NCBI RefSeq assembly: GCF_018449675.1
Contig: NZ_JAAVUZ010000019.1
Span: forward strand, 1-39,842
Direction: 5' to 3'
DNA from: Glaciihabitans sp. dw_435
GTDB lineage: Bacteria; Actinomycetota; Actinomycetes; Actinomycetales; Microbacteriaceae
DNA length: 39,842 bases
Shown piece by piece: positions 29,665 through 37,637 of the stretch. How positions within the stretch are numbered: position 1 is the stretch's first letter; every line of letters begins with the position of its first letter. The notes under the pieces were generated by a model. It was not told the DNA's origin. It did no database searches and worked only from the letters and a program-made list of their open reading frames with translations. Position numbers and translations under genes: made by a program.

Positions 29665-29818
29665 GGGGTCATCCTCGGGGTGCTGAAGGGAAACCGGAGG
29701 TTTCCAGCCTCGGACCTGCCCCGGCGTCACCGGGGTCGACCACCCCGGCTTGAGCCGGGCAGACGGTCAGACTACCCGCCCGGGGCATCCACCCCACACT
29801 CGCGACTCGCACAAAATT

Positions 29819-29843
29819 GCTCTATTCCGCGCGAAAATAGAGC
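29819..29843 (-). terminator. Intrinsic terminator of the TetR gene
   Basis: GCTCTATT and AATAGAGC form an 8-bp stem around 9 bases just after the TetR stop. On the minus strand AATTTTGT follows as a U-tract. The wider region (29802-29860) is an imperfect inverted repeat of about 25-base arms that reaches into the end of the gene. Confidence 0.7.
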
Positions 29844-29847
29844 GTTT

Positions 29848-30423
29848 TTAAGCAAGTCGCGGGGCGTGGGGGCGGGGCAGAAGCGCCCGCATCGAGGAGA
29901 GCAGCACCGCGCGCAGCGTCTCGCGGTCGACGGTCGCGAGGGTGGGGTCCGACCCCGACACCATGAGGGTGCCCCCGGCGAGAATCAGCGCGACGCGGTC
30001 GGCCTGCGTGGGATTCTCACCGATGAAGAGCGCGTCGATGCGCGCGGTGGTGGCGCGGTAGCCCTCGTCCGCCTCGAGCAGGTGGGTGACCACCGGGTCG
30101 CGCCGCAGCGCCGCCGCGGAATCGCGTTTGTCGATGACCATATCCACGAGGCCCTCGAGCGCAACGTCGAAGCGAGTCTCGGGCGGGGCGGCCTCCGCGG
30201 CGTCGGCGATGGCCTCCATCCGTTCGATGACCGGCGACACGACGGCCCGCACGATCTCGGCCTTCGTTGGGAACTGGTGGTACACCGCAGCCTTGGTGAT
30301 CCCCAGCGAGTCCGCGATCATCTGCAGCGACGTGCCACTGACCCCATGCTCGGCGATCAGCACGAGCGCGGCATCGACCAGCCGGGCCTTGCTCTCGCCG
30401 CGCGGACCAACGGGTCGTCCCAC
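29848..30423 (-). CDS. TetR/AcrR-family regulator
   Basis: A 191-residue TetR protein. The DNA-binding part is ARLVDAALVLIAEHGVSGTSLQMIADSLGITKAAVYHQFPTK (about 13-55), close to the consensus. The basic N terminus MGRPVGPRG is typical. It is divergent from a zinc dehydrogenase/hydrolase operon, with a perfect 14-bp palindrome in the gap, so it is the likely repressor of that operon. Confidence 0.92.
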   Translation of the reverse strand: MGRPVGPRGESKARLVDAALVLIAEHGVSGTSLQMIADSLGITKAAVYHQFPTKAEIVRAVVSPVIERMEAIADAAEAAPPETRFDVALEGLVDMVIDKRDSAAALRRDPVVTHLLEADEGYRATTARIDALFIGENPTQADRVALILAGGTLMVSGSDPTLATVDRETLRAVLLSSMRALLPRPHAPRLA

Positions 30424-30533
30424 GGTGCGCCTCCTCGGGTGGAAATTACTGCGTCCATCGTCGCACGCGCGCCCGGGGCATCCGTCGTCCTGACAAGAGC
30501 CTGAGGACGAGTGGATGTCGCTTGCTCCGAAGA

Positions 30534-30547
30534 TAGCCGATCGGCTA
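30534..30547. promoter_or_regulatory. Putative TetR operator
   Basis: TAGCCGATCGGCTA, a perfect 14-bp palindrome ending 11 bp before the dehydrogenase start codon. A repressor here would cover the transcription or translation start. Confidence 0.65.
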
Positions 30548-30558
30548 GTTTATTTTTC

Positions 30559-31572
30559 ATGAAGCTATCCATGGTTACCGGCCCAGGTGAAACGTCCGTC
30601 TTCGAGGTTGAGAAGCCCATGGCCTCACCGAATGACATCCTGCTGAAAATTCGCGCGTGCGGGATCTGCGGATCCGACGCCATGTACATCGCCATCGGCG
30701 GCCTGCCCGGCCTCGAGGGGCGCACACCCCTCGGACACGAGCCCGCGGGCGAGGTGGTGGAAGTCGGCAGCTCCGTCACCGGCATCAGCGTCGGCGATCA
30801 CGTCGTCGTGAACCCCATGGTCGCGCCCACCGGCATCATCGGCAGCGGTGGCACCACCGGCGGCATGGCCGACTTCCTCCTCGTGCAGAACGCCGAGGTG
30901 GGGGTGAGCGTCGCCATCGTGCCCGACCACATCCCCTTCGAGGTCGCCGCGCTCAACGAGCCGATGGCCGTTGCCCGCCACGCGGTCAATCGCACAAACC
31001 CGGGCCCGGACGACCTCGTCGTCATCTTCGGCGCGGGCCCCATCGGCCTCGGCGCGGCGATCGGCTACAAGTCGCAGGGCGTGAAGAGCGTCGTCGTGGT
31101 GGACATCATCCCGTCGCGCCTGGAGAAGGCCCTCGCCGTAGGCGCCGACGCCGTCATCAACTCGGCCGAGGAAGACGTGCGTGAGCGCCTCATCGCGATC
31201 CACGGCGCTGCTCCCACCCGCCGCGGTCTGGCCAAGCCCGCCAGCACCATCTACCTCGATGCCGCCGGGGCCCCGACCGTCATCGAGGCCGTGCTGGACC
31301 TCGCCGGCCACGGCGCGACCCTCGGCATCGTCGCGGTGCACAAGAAGCCCGTGAGCGTCGACTTCGGCAAGATCCTCGGCAGCGAGCTGACGATTGCGCT
31401 GTCGATGGGTTACCCAACCGAGATCTTCGAGGTCACGCAGGACATCATCACCCACTGGCAGAAGTACGCCCTCATCGTCAGTGACACGTTCGACTTCGCC
31501 GATGTCGACAAGGCCTTCGCGACCGCGTCGACCCCGGGCGCGGCCGACAAAGTCATGGTCACCTTCTCGTAA
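30559..31572 (+). CDS. Zinc-binding medium-chain alcohol dehydrogenase
   Basis: A 337-residue polyol/alcohol dehydrogenase. Catalytic zinc ligands are visible: the Cys in ACGICGSD, the His-Glu in LGHEPAGE. The Rossmann motif is VIFGAGPIGLGAAIGYKS. The structural-zinc loop with four cysteines, normally after VNP, is replaced by MVAPTGIIGSGGTTGG, so only the catalytic zinc should be bound. It is close to sorbitol/threonine-dehydrogenase types. The ATG at 30559 is not preceded by a clear ribosome site. It is followed 25 bp later by a YecD-like hydrolase in the same operon. Confidence 0.9.
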   Translation: MKLSMVTGPGETSVFEVEKPMASPNDILLKIRACGICGSDAMYIAIGGLPGLEGRTPLGHEPAGEVVEVGSSVTGISVGDHVVVNPMVAPTGIIGSGGTTGGMADFLLVQNAEVGVSVAIVPDHIPFEVAALNEPMAVARHAVNRTNPGPDDLVVIFGAGPIGLGAAIGYKSQGVKSVVVVDIIPSRLEKALAVGADAVINSAEEDVRERLIAIHGAAPTRRGLAKPASTIYLDAAGAPTVIEAVLDLAGHGATLGIVAVHKKPVSVDFGKILGSELTIALSMGYPTEIFEVTQDIITHWQKYALIVSDTFDFADVDKAFATASTPGAADKVMVTFS

Positions 31573-31597
31573 TTTCCCTACCCCCAAGGAGCCCCTC

Positions 31598-32158
31598 GTG
31601 CCCATCTCTACCCTCGACAGCCACACAGCCCTCATTGTCATCGACCTGCAGAAGGGCCTGGTCGCCAACCCCATGCTGATCAGCCCGATCGACGGCATCA
31701 TCGCCAGCGCGACGACGCTGGCCGCCGGATTCCGCGCGAGGGGCCTGCCGGTCGTTCTCGCGAGCATCGACGGTGGCCCCGCCGGACGCAACGACTACGC
31801 CCGCCCCGCGCGCCCACAGCCCGATGACTTCACCGACCTGGTGCCCGAGCTCGACGAGCAGCCCGGGGACGTCCGGGTCATCCGCACCACCTGGGGCGCC
31901 TTCATTGGCACGGACCTCGACGCGACGCTTAAGGCGATGGATGTCACGCAGGTCGTCATCGCGGGAATCATGGCCAGCTTCGGGGTGGAGTCCACCGCCC
32001 GCCAGGCACTGGACTACGGCTACAACGTGGTCGTGGTGACCGATGCCACCACCGACATGAGCCCCGACGCCCTCACTAACAGCGTGACCCGGGTGTTCCC
32101 GGCTCTGGGCGAGACGGGCACCACTTCCGACGTGCTGGCGCTGCTCGACGCGCGCTAG
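31598..32158 (+). CDS. Isochorismatase-family hydrolase, YecD-like, lacking catalytic Cys
   Basis: A 186-residue alpha/beta hydrolase of the isochorismatase-like family. D16 of ALIVIDLQKG is the conserved Asp. In the nucleophile loop IAGIMASFGVESTAR, glycine 129 takes the place of the catalytic cysteine seen in nicotinamidases and N-carbamoyl amidases. WGAFIGTDLD and GVESTAR match the E. coli YecD branch, which also lacks the Cys. The GTG start follows AAGGAG. Shared operon with the dehydrogenase suggests a common substrate pathway under TetR control. Confidence 0.88.
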   Translation: MPISTLDSHTALIVIDLQKGLVANPMLISPIDGIIASATTLAAGFRARGLPVVLASIDGGPAGRNDYARPARPQPDDFTDLVPELDEQPGDVRVIRTTWGAFIGTDLDATLKAMDVTQVVIAGIMASFGVESTARQALDYGYNVVVVTDATTDMSPDALTNSVTRVFPALGETGTTSDVLALLDAR

Positions 32159-32198
32159 CCGCGGGGCGTCCCGCAGCCGGGATCCGTTGACATAACGA

Positions 32199-32261
32199 CA
32201 TCGAAGGAGCACACATGGTCGTCAGGACCGCCTGCCAACGACCATCTGTGCTCCTTCGATG
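32199..32261. repeat. Long inverted repeat carrying Shine-Dalgarno and start codon on both strands
   Basis: Arms 32199-32222 and 32238-32261 match over 23 of 24 bases, with a 15-base loop that holds a further CAGG/CCTG stem. Each arm carries AAGGAG five bases before ATG, one on each strand. It lies between the hydrolase and the S8 protease gene. On the plus strand it is followed by AAAGTTTTA, so it could serve as a terminator. Confidence 0.8.
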
Positions 32262-32262
32262 A
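32215..32262 (+). CDS. Possible 15-residue peptide inside the hairpin
   Basis: ATG at 32215 with an ideal AAGGAG five bases upstream opens a frame encoding MVVRTACQRPSVLLR. The stop codon lies at the end of the second arm, so in RNA the ribosome site is paired with the last codons of the same frame. The peptide is basic and has one cysteine, like actinobacterial leader peptides, yet no same-strand gene follows for 2 kb. Translation is unproven. Confidence 0.3.
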   Translation: MVVRTACQRPSVLLR

Positions 32263-32289
32263 AAGTTTTACCCGAGTGTGGCAGAAGAA

Positions 32290-32323
32290 GCGCCGGGGTG
32301 GCCCGTTGAGGCCACCCCGGCGC
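32290..32323 (-). terminator. Hairpin terminator of the S8 protease gene
   Basis: A perfect 14-bp GC-rich stem (32290-32303 with 32310-32323) and 6-base loop, 14 bp after the protease stop. On the minus strand the following TTCTTCT is a weak U-tract. Confidence 0.8.
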
Positions 32324-32336
32324 CGATCTGTCAGGG

Positions 32337-34100
32337 CTAGAAGGGCTTCACCGCCTTCAGCGCGTTGACCACTCCCTTGCCATAGAACCCGTTGGATGCG
32401 CGGGTTCCCTCGCAGGTGGCGGTCGACGTGCGCACCACGACCGAGCCATCTGCCTGCGGCACGCGACGGACGTAGGTGTACTCCGCCGGAACCGGGCAGG
32501 CCGTCTTCGTCGCCGTGGCCTTGAGGGCGACCTCGACGGCAGCGGGGAACAGTGTCTTGCCACCCGTGCGGCGGTCGGGCAGGCCGTAGTGGTTCACGAT
32601 GAGGGCAGCGACCCCGACCGCATGGGGTGACGCCATCGACGTGCCCTGCAGGTACTGGTAGTACGCGCAGACCTTGCCCTTGGCATCACAGCTCTTCACG
32701 ACGTACGGAACCGTGGGGTCCCCGTTGGCGTCGATCTCATCGTTCGCGATCGCGAGGGCCTTCGGGTACGCGGCCAGGATCTGGCCGGCGTAGGTGAGGT
32801 CCCCGGTCGGGGTGTCGTAGGCGTCGCCACCCGGGGCTGCGACGTCCACATAGCCGTTGCCGTAGTCCGAGTAGTACGCCTTGCGTCCGCTCTGGCCCGT
32901 GCTGCTGACGGCGATGACGCCCTTACCCTCCGACGGCATCGAGATGCAGCTGTCGGGATCGAGCAGGTCGCGCGTGTAGGCGATCTCGCCCGGGACATCC
33001 GCAAAATCGGGACTCGACGAATCGCTGAGCACCTTCGTGTAGTCCGTCGCGCCGTTACCGGCCGCCGACACGAGCGTCACGCCGTGTGTCCGGGCGAAGT
33101 CGAGCGCCCGCTGCATCGCCGTGATGATGGTGCGCTGCTCCTGCTGGTCGGCGGGGGAATCCGCCGGGTTGTTGGTGCAGTTGAACAGCCACGGGTCGAC
33201 GTAGTAGCTCATGTTGACCACGTCGATTCCGTTGCGCCCCGCGTAGGTGAGCGCGTCGAGCGAGGGCTGCAGGAAGAAGTATCCTGAGTCCTGCCCAGCC
33301 CGAAGGTTCACGATGTCCACGTTCGGGGCGACACCGGCGATACCGATGCCGTTGATGGGCGCGCCGATGGTCGACGCGACGTGCGTGCCGTGGCCGTCCT
33401 CGTCGACGTTGGCGGGGTCGGTGCACGACTTGTCGGGCTCGTCTTCACAGGGTCCGTCGATGGTGTCGCCGTTGGCATCCACCGGGATGTCCACCGTGAA
33501 GTTCCGGCTGAGCTTGGTGTCGAAGTTCGGGGCGATGTCCGGGTGCGTGCCGTCCACACCGGTGTCGATGATGCCGACCCGCACTGCCTTCGAGCCGGTG
33601 TCGTACTTGTACGACCCCGTCGTCGTGGCGCCGATCTGCTTCATGTCCCACTGCAGGTACGCGAGCGGCTCAGCTCCGGGGGTCTTGGTGGTGGATTTAC
33701 GGGATGCCACGTCCGCCGTCTTCACCCGGGATTCTGCCTCCGCGGCGTCGAACTTGACGGCGTCACCGTTGGCTTTGCGCGATTCGGGAACGTCTCCGAT
33801 CACGCGGTTTTTCGCGGTGCCCGCGAGAGCGGATTGCGCCGCGGCATCCGTCGCGAATTTCGCGTTCTTGGTCACCACCGTGGCAACACCCACATCGGTG
33901 TTCTCGGTGACGATGGAACCACCGGCCGTCGCGATGGCCGCGTGGGCCGTTGCAGCGGCGGTCCCGCTGGCGTAGAGCACGACGTACTGCTGCTCCGTTG
34001 CAGTGGTGGTCGGAGCGGAATAGGCGCTCGTCGCACCGATCACGCTGAGAGGGGCGACCACGAGCGCCGCGATGGCGGCGGACGCGAAGAGTTTCTTCAT
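32337..34100 (-). CDS. Secreted S8 family serine peptidase (subtilase)
   Basis: A 587-residue exported protease. The signal peptide MKKLFASAAIAALVVAPLSV ends near AYSA (about residue 29). An I9-like inhibitor propeptide follows (about 38-105), starting EQQYVVLYASG. The catalytic domain holds D179 in GIIDTGVDGTHPD, H237 in DGHGTHVAS, oxyanion N349 in SAAGN and S488 in GTSMASPHAVG. Cysteine pairs at about 218/226, 308/385 and 471/478 suggest disulfides, fitting extracellular use. The start at 34100 is set by the signal peptide. It is likely secreted freely, as no wall anchor or extra C-terminal domain is present. Confidence 0.95.
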   Translation of the reverse strand: MKKLFASAAIAALVVAPLSVIGATSAYSAPTTTATEQQYVVLYASGTAAATAHAAIATAGGSIVTENTDVGVATVVTKNAKFATDAAAQSALAGTAKNRVIGDVPESRKANGDAVKFDAAEAESRVKTADVASRKSTTKTPGAEPLAYLQWDMKQIGATTTGSYKYDTGSKAVRVGIIDTGVDGTHPDIAPNFDTKLSRNFTVDIPVDANGDTIDGPCEDEPDKSCTDPANVDEDGHGTHVASTIGAPINGIGIAGVAPNVDIVNLRAGQDSGYFFLQPSLDALTYAGRNGIDVVNMSYYVDPWLFNCTNNPADSPADQQEQRTIITAMQRALDFARTHGVTLVSAAGNGATDYTKVLSDSSSPDFADVPGEIAYTRDLLDPDSCISMPSEGKGVIAVSSTGQSGRKAYYSDYGNGYVDVAAPGGDAYDTPTGDLTYAGQILAAYPKALAIANDEIDANGDPTVPYVVKSCDAKGKVCAYYQYLQGTSMASPHAVGVAALIVNHYGLPDRRTGGKTLFPAAVEVALKATATKTACPVPAEYTYVRRVPQADGSVVVRTSTATCEGTRASNGFYGKGVVNALKAVKPF

Positions 34101-34296
34101 TACGGACCAACTTTCATAAGTGGTACGGACCGGGTCGGGTTGTGCGATTCTGGCATGACCCCCGAACGGGGCACAATAGATCGAGCGGAAGTCACGACCG
34201 CGGAATGCCGCCAACTATTGCGGTTTGTGGCCCGCGTCAAGCTGCCAAAGTGACTTCTGAAAATCCGTATGCTTACGGGGTGATTGAGTCCGTCCA

Positions 34297-35163
34297 GTGA
34301 GCGCCGCGCACCCGGCGGCCGAGCTGAATGCGCCCCTCCTCCTCGGTCGGTACCAACCCCTGCGCCTGGTCGCACGCGGCGGCGCCTCCTCGGTCTTCCT
34401 CGGCATCGACGAGAACCTCGGACGCAACGTCGCCATCAAGGTGTTCGCCGCCGGCGACGAAGACAACGTGTACCAGTTCCGCAAGGAAATTAGCGTTCTC
34501 GCCGGTCTGACCCACCACGGCGTCGTGTCCATCACCGACGCCGGTATCGACAGGTCGTCCCCCAGCGACGCCCGCCCGTTCCTCGTCATGGAGTTCGTGC
34601 AGGGCCGCACCATGCGCGAGGCACTCCGGGCCGGCGAGCTCACCCACCGCGAGATCGCGGAGATCAGCTACGAGGTCGCTGAGGCACTCGAGTACGTGCA
34701 CGCCCAGGGCGTGATTCACCGGGACATCACCCCGGCCAACATCATGCTCGTCGACTACGGAACCGAGCACTCCCGCATCCGCGCGAAGCTCACCGACTTC
34801 GGCATCGCCATCCGCTCGGGATCGCGCCTTCCCGGTGGTGACGCCGCCACCGGCACCCCCGCGTACATGAGTCCCGAGCAGGTGCGTAACCTACCGCTGA
34901 CCACGGCGTCCGACATCTACTCGCTCGGACTCTTTATGCTCGAGTGCTTCGCCGGAGAGCGCGCCTTCCCGGGCGATGCTGCGACCTCGGCGATGGCCCG
35001 GCTGAGTGCTGACCCGCCCATCGTCGCGGCTGTGCCGGTGCTGTGGCATCCATTAATCAGGTGGATGACCCAGCGCGATGCAGCCGACAGGCCCTCCGCA
35101 TCCCAGCTTGCCCACGAGATTCGCCGTGTGCTGCGTGAGAGCGGCTCCCGCCCCGAGCTCTGA
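34297..35163 (+). CDS. Soluble Ser/Thr protein kinase
   Basis: A 288-residue Hanks-type kinase consisting only of the catalytic domain. The glycine loop is VARGGASSVFLG, the ATP lysine K48 in NVAIKVF, the catalytic aspartate D143 in HRDITPANIM, the metal-binding D167 in DFGIA, and the activation segment runs to GTPAYMSPEQ. There is no membrane helix or PASTA tail, in contrast with PknB, so it acts in the cytosol. GTG start. It stands between the divergent protease and the convergent cyclase gene; substrates unknown. Confidence 0.93.
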   Translation: MSAAHPAAELNAPLLLGRYQPLRLVARGGASSVFLGIDENLGRNVAIKVFAAGDEDNVYQFRKEISVLAGLTHHGVVSITDAGIDRSSPSDARPFLVMEFVQGRTMREALRAGELTHREIAEISYEVAEALEYVHAQGVIHRDITPANIMLVDYGTEHSRIRAKLTDFGIAIRSGSRLPGGDAATGTPAYMSPEQVRNLPLTTASDIYSLGLFMLECFAGERAFPGDAATSAMARLSADPPIVAAVPVLWHPLIRWMTQRDAADRPSASQLAHEIRRVLRESGSRPEL

Positions 35164-35183
35164 CCCGCGTCGCCCGGCCCGGG

Positions 35184-36623
35184 CTAGGCGCCGAACACAC
35201 TCACCCGGTTGCCGCCGGCCCGCTTGGACGCGTACATCGCGCCATCGGCCAGCCGGAACAGCTCCGCCGCCGACACGTCCGACGACGCCGGCGTGTACAC
35301 GGCGACGCCGACGCTCGCGGTGATCGGGAAGGCGGGATCGATGCCATCCATCGGCAGCCGGATCTCCGCCGCGATGCGCTGCGCGACCACCATGGCGTTG
35401 ACGCTCGTGGTCTCCGCGCAGATCACCACGAACTCGTCCCCACCGAACCGGCCGACCACATCCTCGGCGCGCACGACCGAACGGAGCCGGTCGGCCACCA
35501 CCCGCAGCACCGCGTCACCGGTGGTGTGCCCCAGGTGATCGTTGACCCCCTTGAACCCGTCGAGGTCGAGGAACACCAACGCCATCGGCGTGCCCGACTC
35601 CAGCGCCACCGCGAGCCGCTCCTCCAGGAGTTTGCGGGTGGCGAGGCCGGTGAGGCGGTCGTACAGCGCAAGCTGCTCGAGCTGCGCCCGCAGCCGCATG
35701 CGCGTCAGGGTCTGGGCAGCCTGCCGGGCCAGTGCCTGCTGCAGCGACGAAAACTGGTCCCCCAGGTCTCGCTCCCGACCGAAGAAACACAGCAGCACCC
35801 CGATCGGAACGTCCCTGTCGACGAGCGGTGTCACGGTGACAGTGTGCTGGCGGGCCGCGGCGAGCGCCGCGCGAATGGCGGCGGTCGAGGCATCCACCCC
35901 GTCCACCCCAATGGAAGTAACGGGGCTCAGTTCGAGCACCGACGCCATGGGCACCAGTTCCTGCAACGACAGGGCATCCCCCAGCGGATTGACGCCCGCG
36001 ACGACAGACAGCTCACCGTCGTCACCGAGTAGTACAACGGCGGAGTTGCTCGCCGAGAACGTCGACCGCGCGCTGCTCACCAGTGCCTCGGCCAGCTCCT
36101 CCTCGCCGGTGGCGCCGCCAAAGGCGATCGAGGCGTCCTGCAACGCCCGCACCCGAACCTCGGAGGCCTCTGCCGAGCGCCGTGCCGCGAGCATCTCCCG
36201 CTCGTAGTCCTGCCGCACCGTCGAATCGAAAATAGCGGTGCGGATGACACGGGGCTGGCCGTTCCCGTCTGCGACAACCACAGCGTTCAGCAGCACCGGC
36301 AGGCTCGAACCATCGGCGCAGCTGAGGGCGATCGCCACCTCGCGAATCTCGCCCTGCAGCCGCAGGATCGGCTGGAACCGGGTCTCGAAGAACATCTGGC
36401 TGCCGACGGTGAGCAGTCGCGTGAAACTCGCGCCGACGACGTCCCGGCGCTCGCGCCCGGTCATGCCAAGCAGGGTGTCATTGATGTGGGTGACGGTGCC
36501 ATTAGGCGCCATGGTCAGCAGGCCGCACGGGGCGTTGAGGTAAAACTCCTCGTAGGAGTCCTGCATGCCGGGAACGACCGCTGCGTCGGGGACGGCGGCC
36601 GGAGCGTCGTCGGCGACGGTCAC
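35184..36623 (-). CDS. PAS-GAF-GGDEF diguanylate cyclase
   Basis: A 479-residue c-di-GMP synthase. The N-terminal PAS (about 22-135) reads APCGLLTMAPNGTVTHINDTLL and LLTVGSQMFFETRFQPIL, like the PAS of the Bacillus phosphatase RsbP. A GAF-like domain lies at about 155-300, then the GGDEF domain (about 318-479), with YDRLTGLATR, GGDEF at 394-398 and an intact I-site RAED at 385-388 for product inhibition. The GTG start overlaps by 4 bp the stop of an RsbQ-like hydrolase. By analogy with RsbQ-RsbP, the hydrolase product is the probable PAS ligand. It should be an active, feedback-controlled cyclase. Confidence 0.93.
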   Translation of the reverse strand: MTVADDAPAAVPDAAVVPGMQDSYEEFYLNAPCGLLTMAPNGTVTHINDTLLGMTGRERRDVVGASFTRLLTVGSQMFFETRFQPILRLQGEIREVAIALSCADGSSLPVLLNAVVVADGNGQPRVIRTAIFDSTVRQDYEREMLAARRSAEASEVRVRALQDASIAFGGATGEEELAEALVSSARSTFSASNSAVVLLGDDGELSVVAGVNPLGDALSLQELVPMASVLELSPVTSIGVDGVDASTAAIRAALAAARQHTVTVTPLVDRDVPIGVLLCFFGRERDLGDQFSSLQQALARQAAQTLTRMRLRAQLEQLALYDRLTGLATRKLLEERLAVALESGTPMALVFLDLDGFKGVNDHLGHTTGDAVLRVVADRLRSVVRAEDVVGRFGGDEFVVICAETTSVNAMVVAQRIAAEIRLPMDGIDPAFPITASVGVAVYTPASSDVSAAELFRLADGAMYASKRAGGNRVSVFGA

Positions 36624-37438
36624 GCCAGGAAGCTCCGGATCTCCCGGGCCACCTCGTCGGGACTCGACAGGTTGGGAACGTGCCCGGTAGCTTCCAGCCG
36701 CACGAGGGTGCTTCCGGCGATGTGCTCGTGCACATACTCGCCGACAGGCGTCGGTGCAATGAGGTCGTCGGTGCACTGCAGTACCAGCGTTGGGGTGACA
36801 ACGGCGGCCAGGTCGGCGCGGTTGTCCGACAAGAACGTCACGCGGGCGAACTGGCTGGCGATCATCGGATCGATGCGACAGAAGCTGGTGGTCAGTTCGT
36901 CGCCGAGTTCGGGGCGGTCGGGGTTACCCATGATGGCCGGCGCCATCTGCGACGACCAGCCGAGATAGTTGAGGTCGAGGTTGTCGAGCAGCGCGGTGAT
37001 GTCGGCGCGGTCGAACCCGCCGACATACTCTCCTTCATTGATGTAGCGGGGGGATGGCCCGACCAGCACGAGAGCTCCAAAGCGCGAGGAATCACGGCTG
37101 GCGGCCACCACCCCGATCATCGAGCTGACCGAGTGTCCGACGTAGACGACGTCCTGCAGGTCCAGTTCCGCGAGAATCTCGAGCACATCACTGGCATAGC
37201 CGTCGATGGAGTCGTACTTACCGGTGTCGTAGGCCGAGACATCCGACCCACCCGCTCCCACATGGTCGAACAGGATTACCCGGTAGTCCTCGGCAAACTG
37301 AGGGGCAACCATGCGCCAGACCTCCTGGCTGCAACCGAAGCCATGGGCGAAAACCATGGGACGGCCAGCGGGATTGCCGGATACGGTGACATTGTTGCGG
37401 CGGAGAACGTCGGTGCGTTCGGCGGGCAGGGATCCCAC
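36620..37438 (-). CDS. RsbQ-like alpha/beta hydrolase
   Basis: A 272-residue hydrolase, close to the 269 residues of Bacillus RsbQ, a relative of plant strigolactone/karrikin receptors. Matching blocks are RRNNVTVSGNP, FAHGFGCSQEVWRMVAPQF, YRVILFDHVGAGGSD and VGPSPRYINEGEYVGGF. The triad is S103 (VGHSVSS), D225 (QCTDDLIAP) and H253 (TGHVPN). RsbQ is needed for energy-stress signalling through the PAS of RsbP. Here the next gene, overlapped by 4 bp, is a PAS-GAF-GGDEF cyclase. The GTG at 37438 gives RsbQ-like length; the open frame runs on to 37591 through the promoter region. Confidence 0.88.
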   Translation of the reverse strand: MGSLPAERTDVLRRNNVTVSGNPAGRPMVFAHGFGCSQEVWRMVAPQFAEDYRVILFDHVGAGGSDVSAYDTGKYDSIDGYASDVLEILAELDLQDVVYVGHSVSSMIGVVAASRDSSRFGALVLVGPSPRYINEGEYVGGFDRADITALLDNLDLNYLGWSSQMAPAIMGNPDRPELGDELTTSFCRIDPMIASQFARVTFLSDNRADLAAVVTPTLVLQCTDDLIAPTPVGEYVHEHIAGSTLVRLEATGHVPNLSSPDEVAREIRSFLA

Positions 37439-37538
37439 TGCGGTAGTTCCATTCGGTGTGCCGTCGCGAGCGAACGGAATCAATATATGGGCGCATTCTA
37501 CGCGTTTTAATTTTCGCAAATTGCACGTTGACTGTCCC

Positions 37539-37566
37539 TTGACACACGTCAAACATTGCGTATATG
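37539..37566 (+). promoter_or_regulatory. Promoter of the EAL gene
   Basis: TTGACA (37539-37544), a 16-bp spacer and TATATG (37561-37566), about 70 bp before the start codon. The -35 box is the left half of TTGAC-ACAC-GTCAA (37539-37552), an inverted repeat that may be a regulator site. The surrounding 37500-37580 is AT-rich against its neighbours. Confidence 0.55.
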
Positions 37567-37637
37567 CATTACATTTCGGCGCGTCAGGCAACCGTTCAGG
37601 GTCAATCTCAGTTCGGCTGGCGTGATGAGCTGACGCT

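Noticed and set aside
32186..32191. TTGACA as a -35 box for the small ORF in the hairpin
   Set aside because: No -10 hexamer at the right distance; the following sequence is the hairpin arm.
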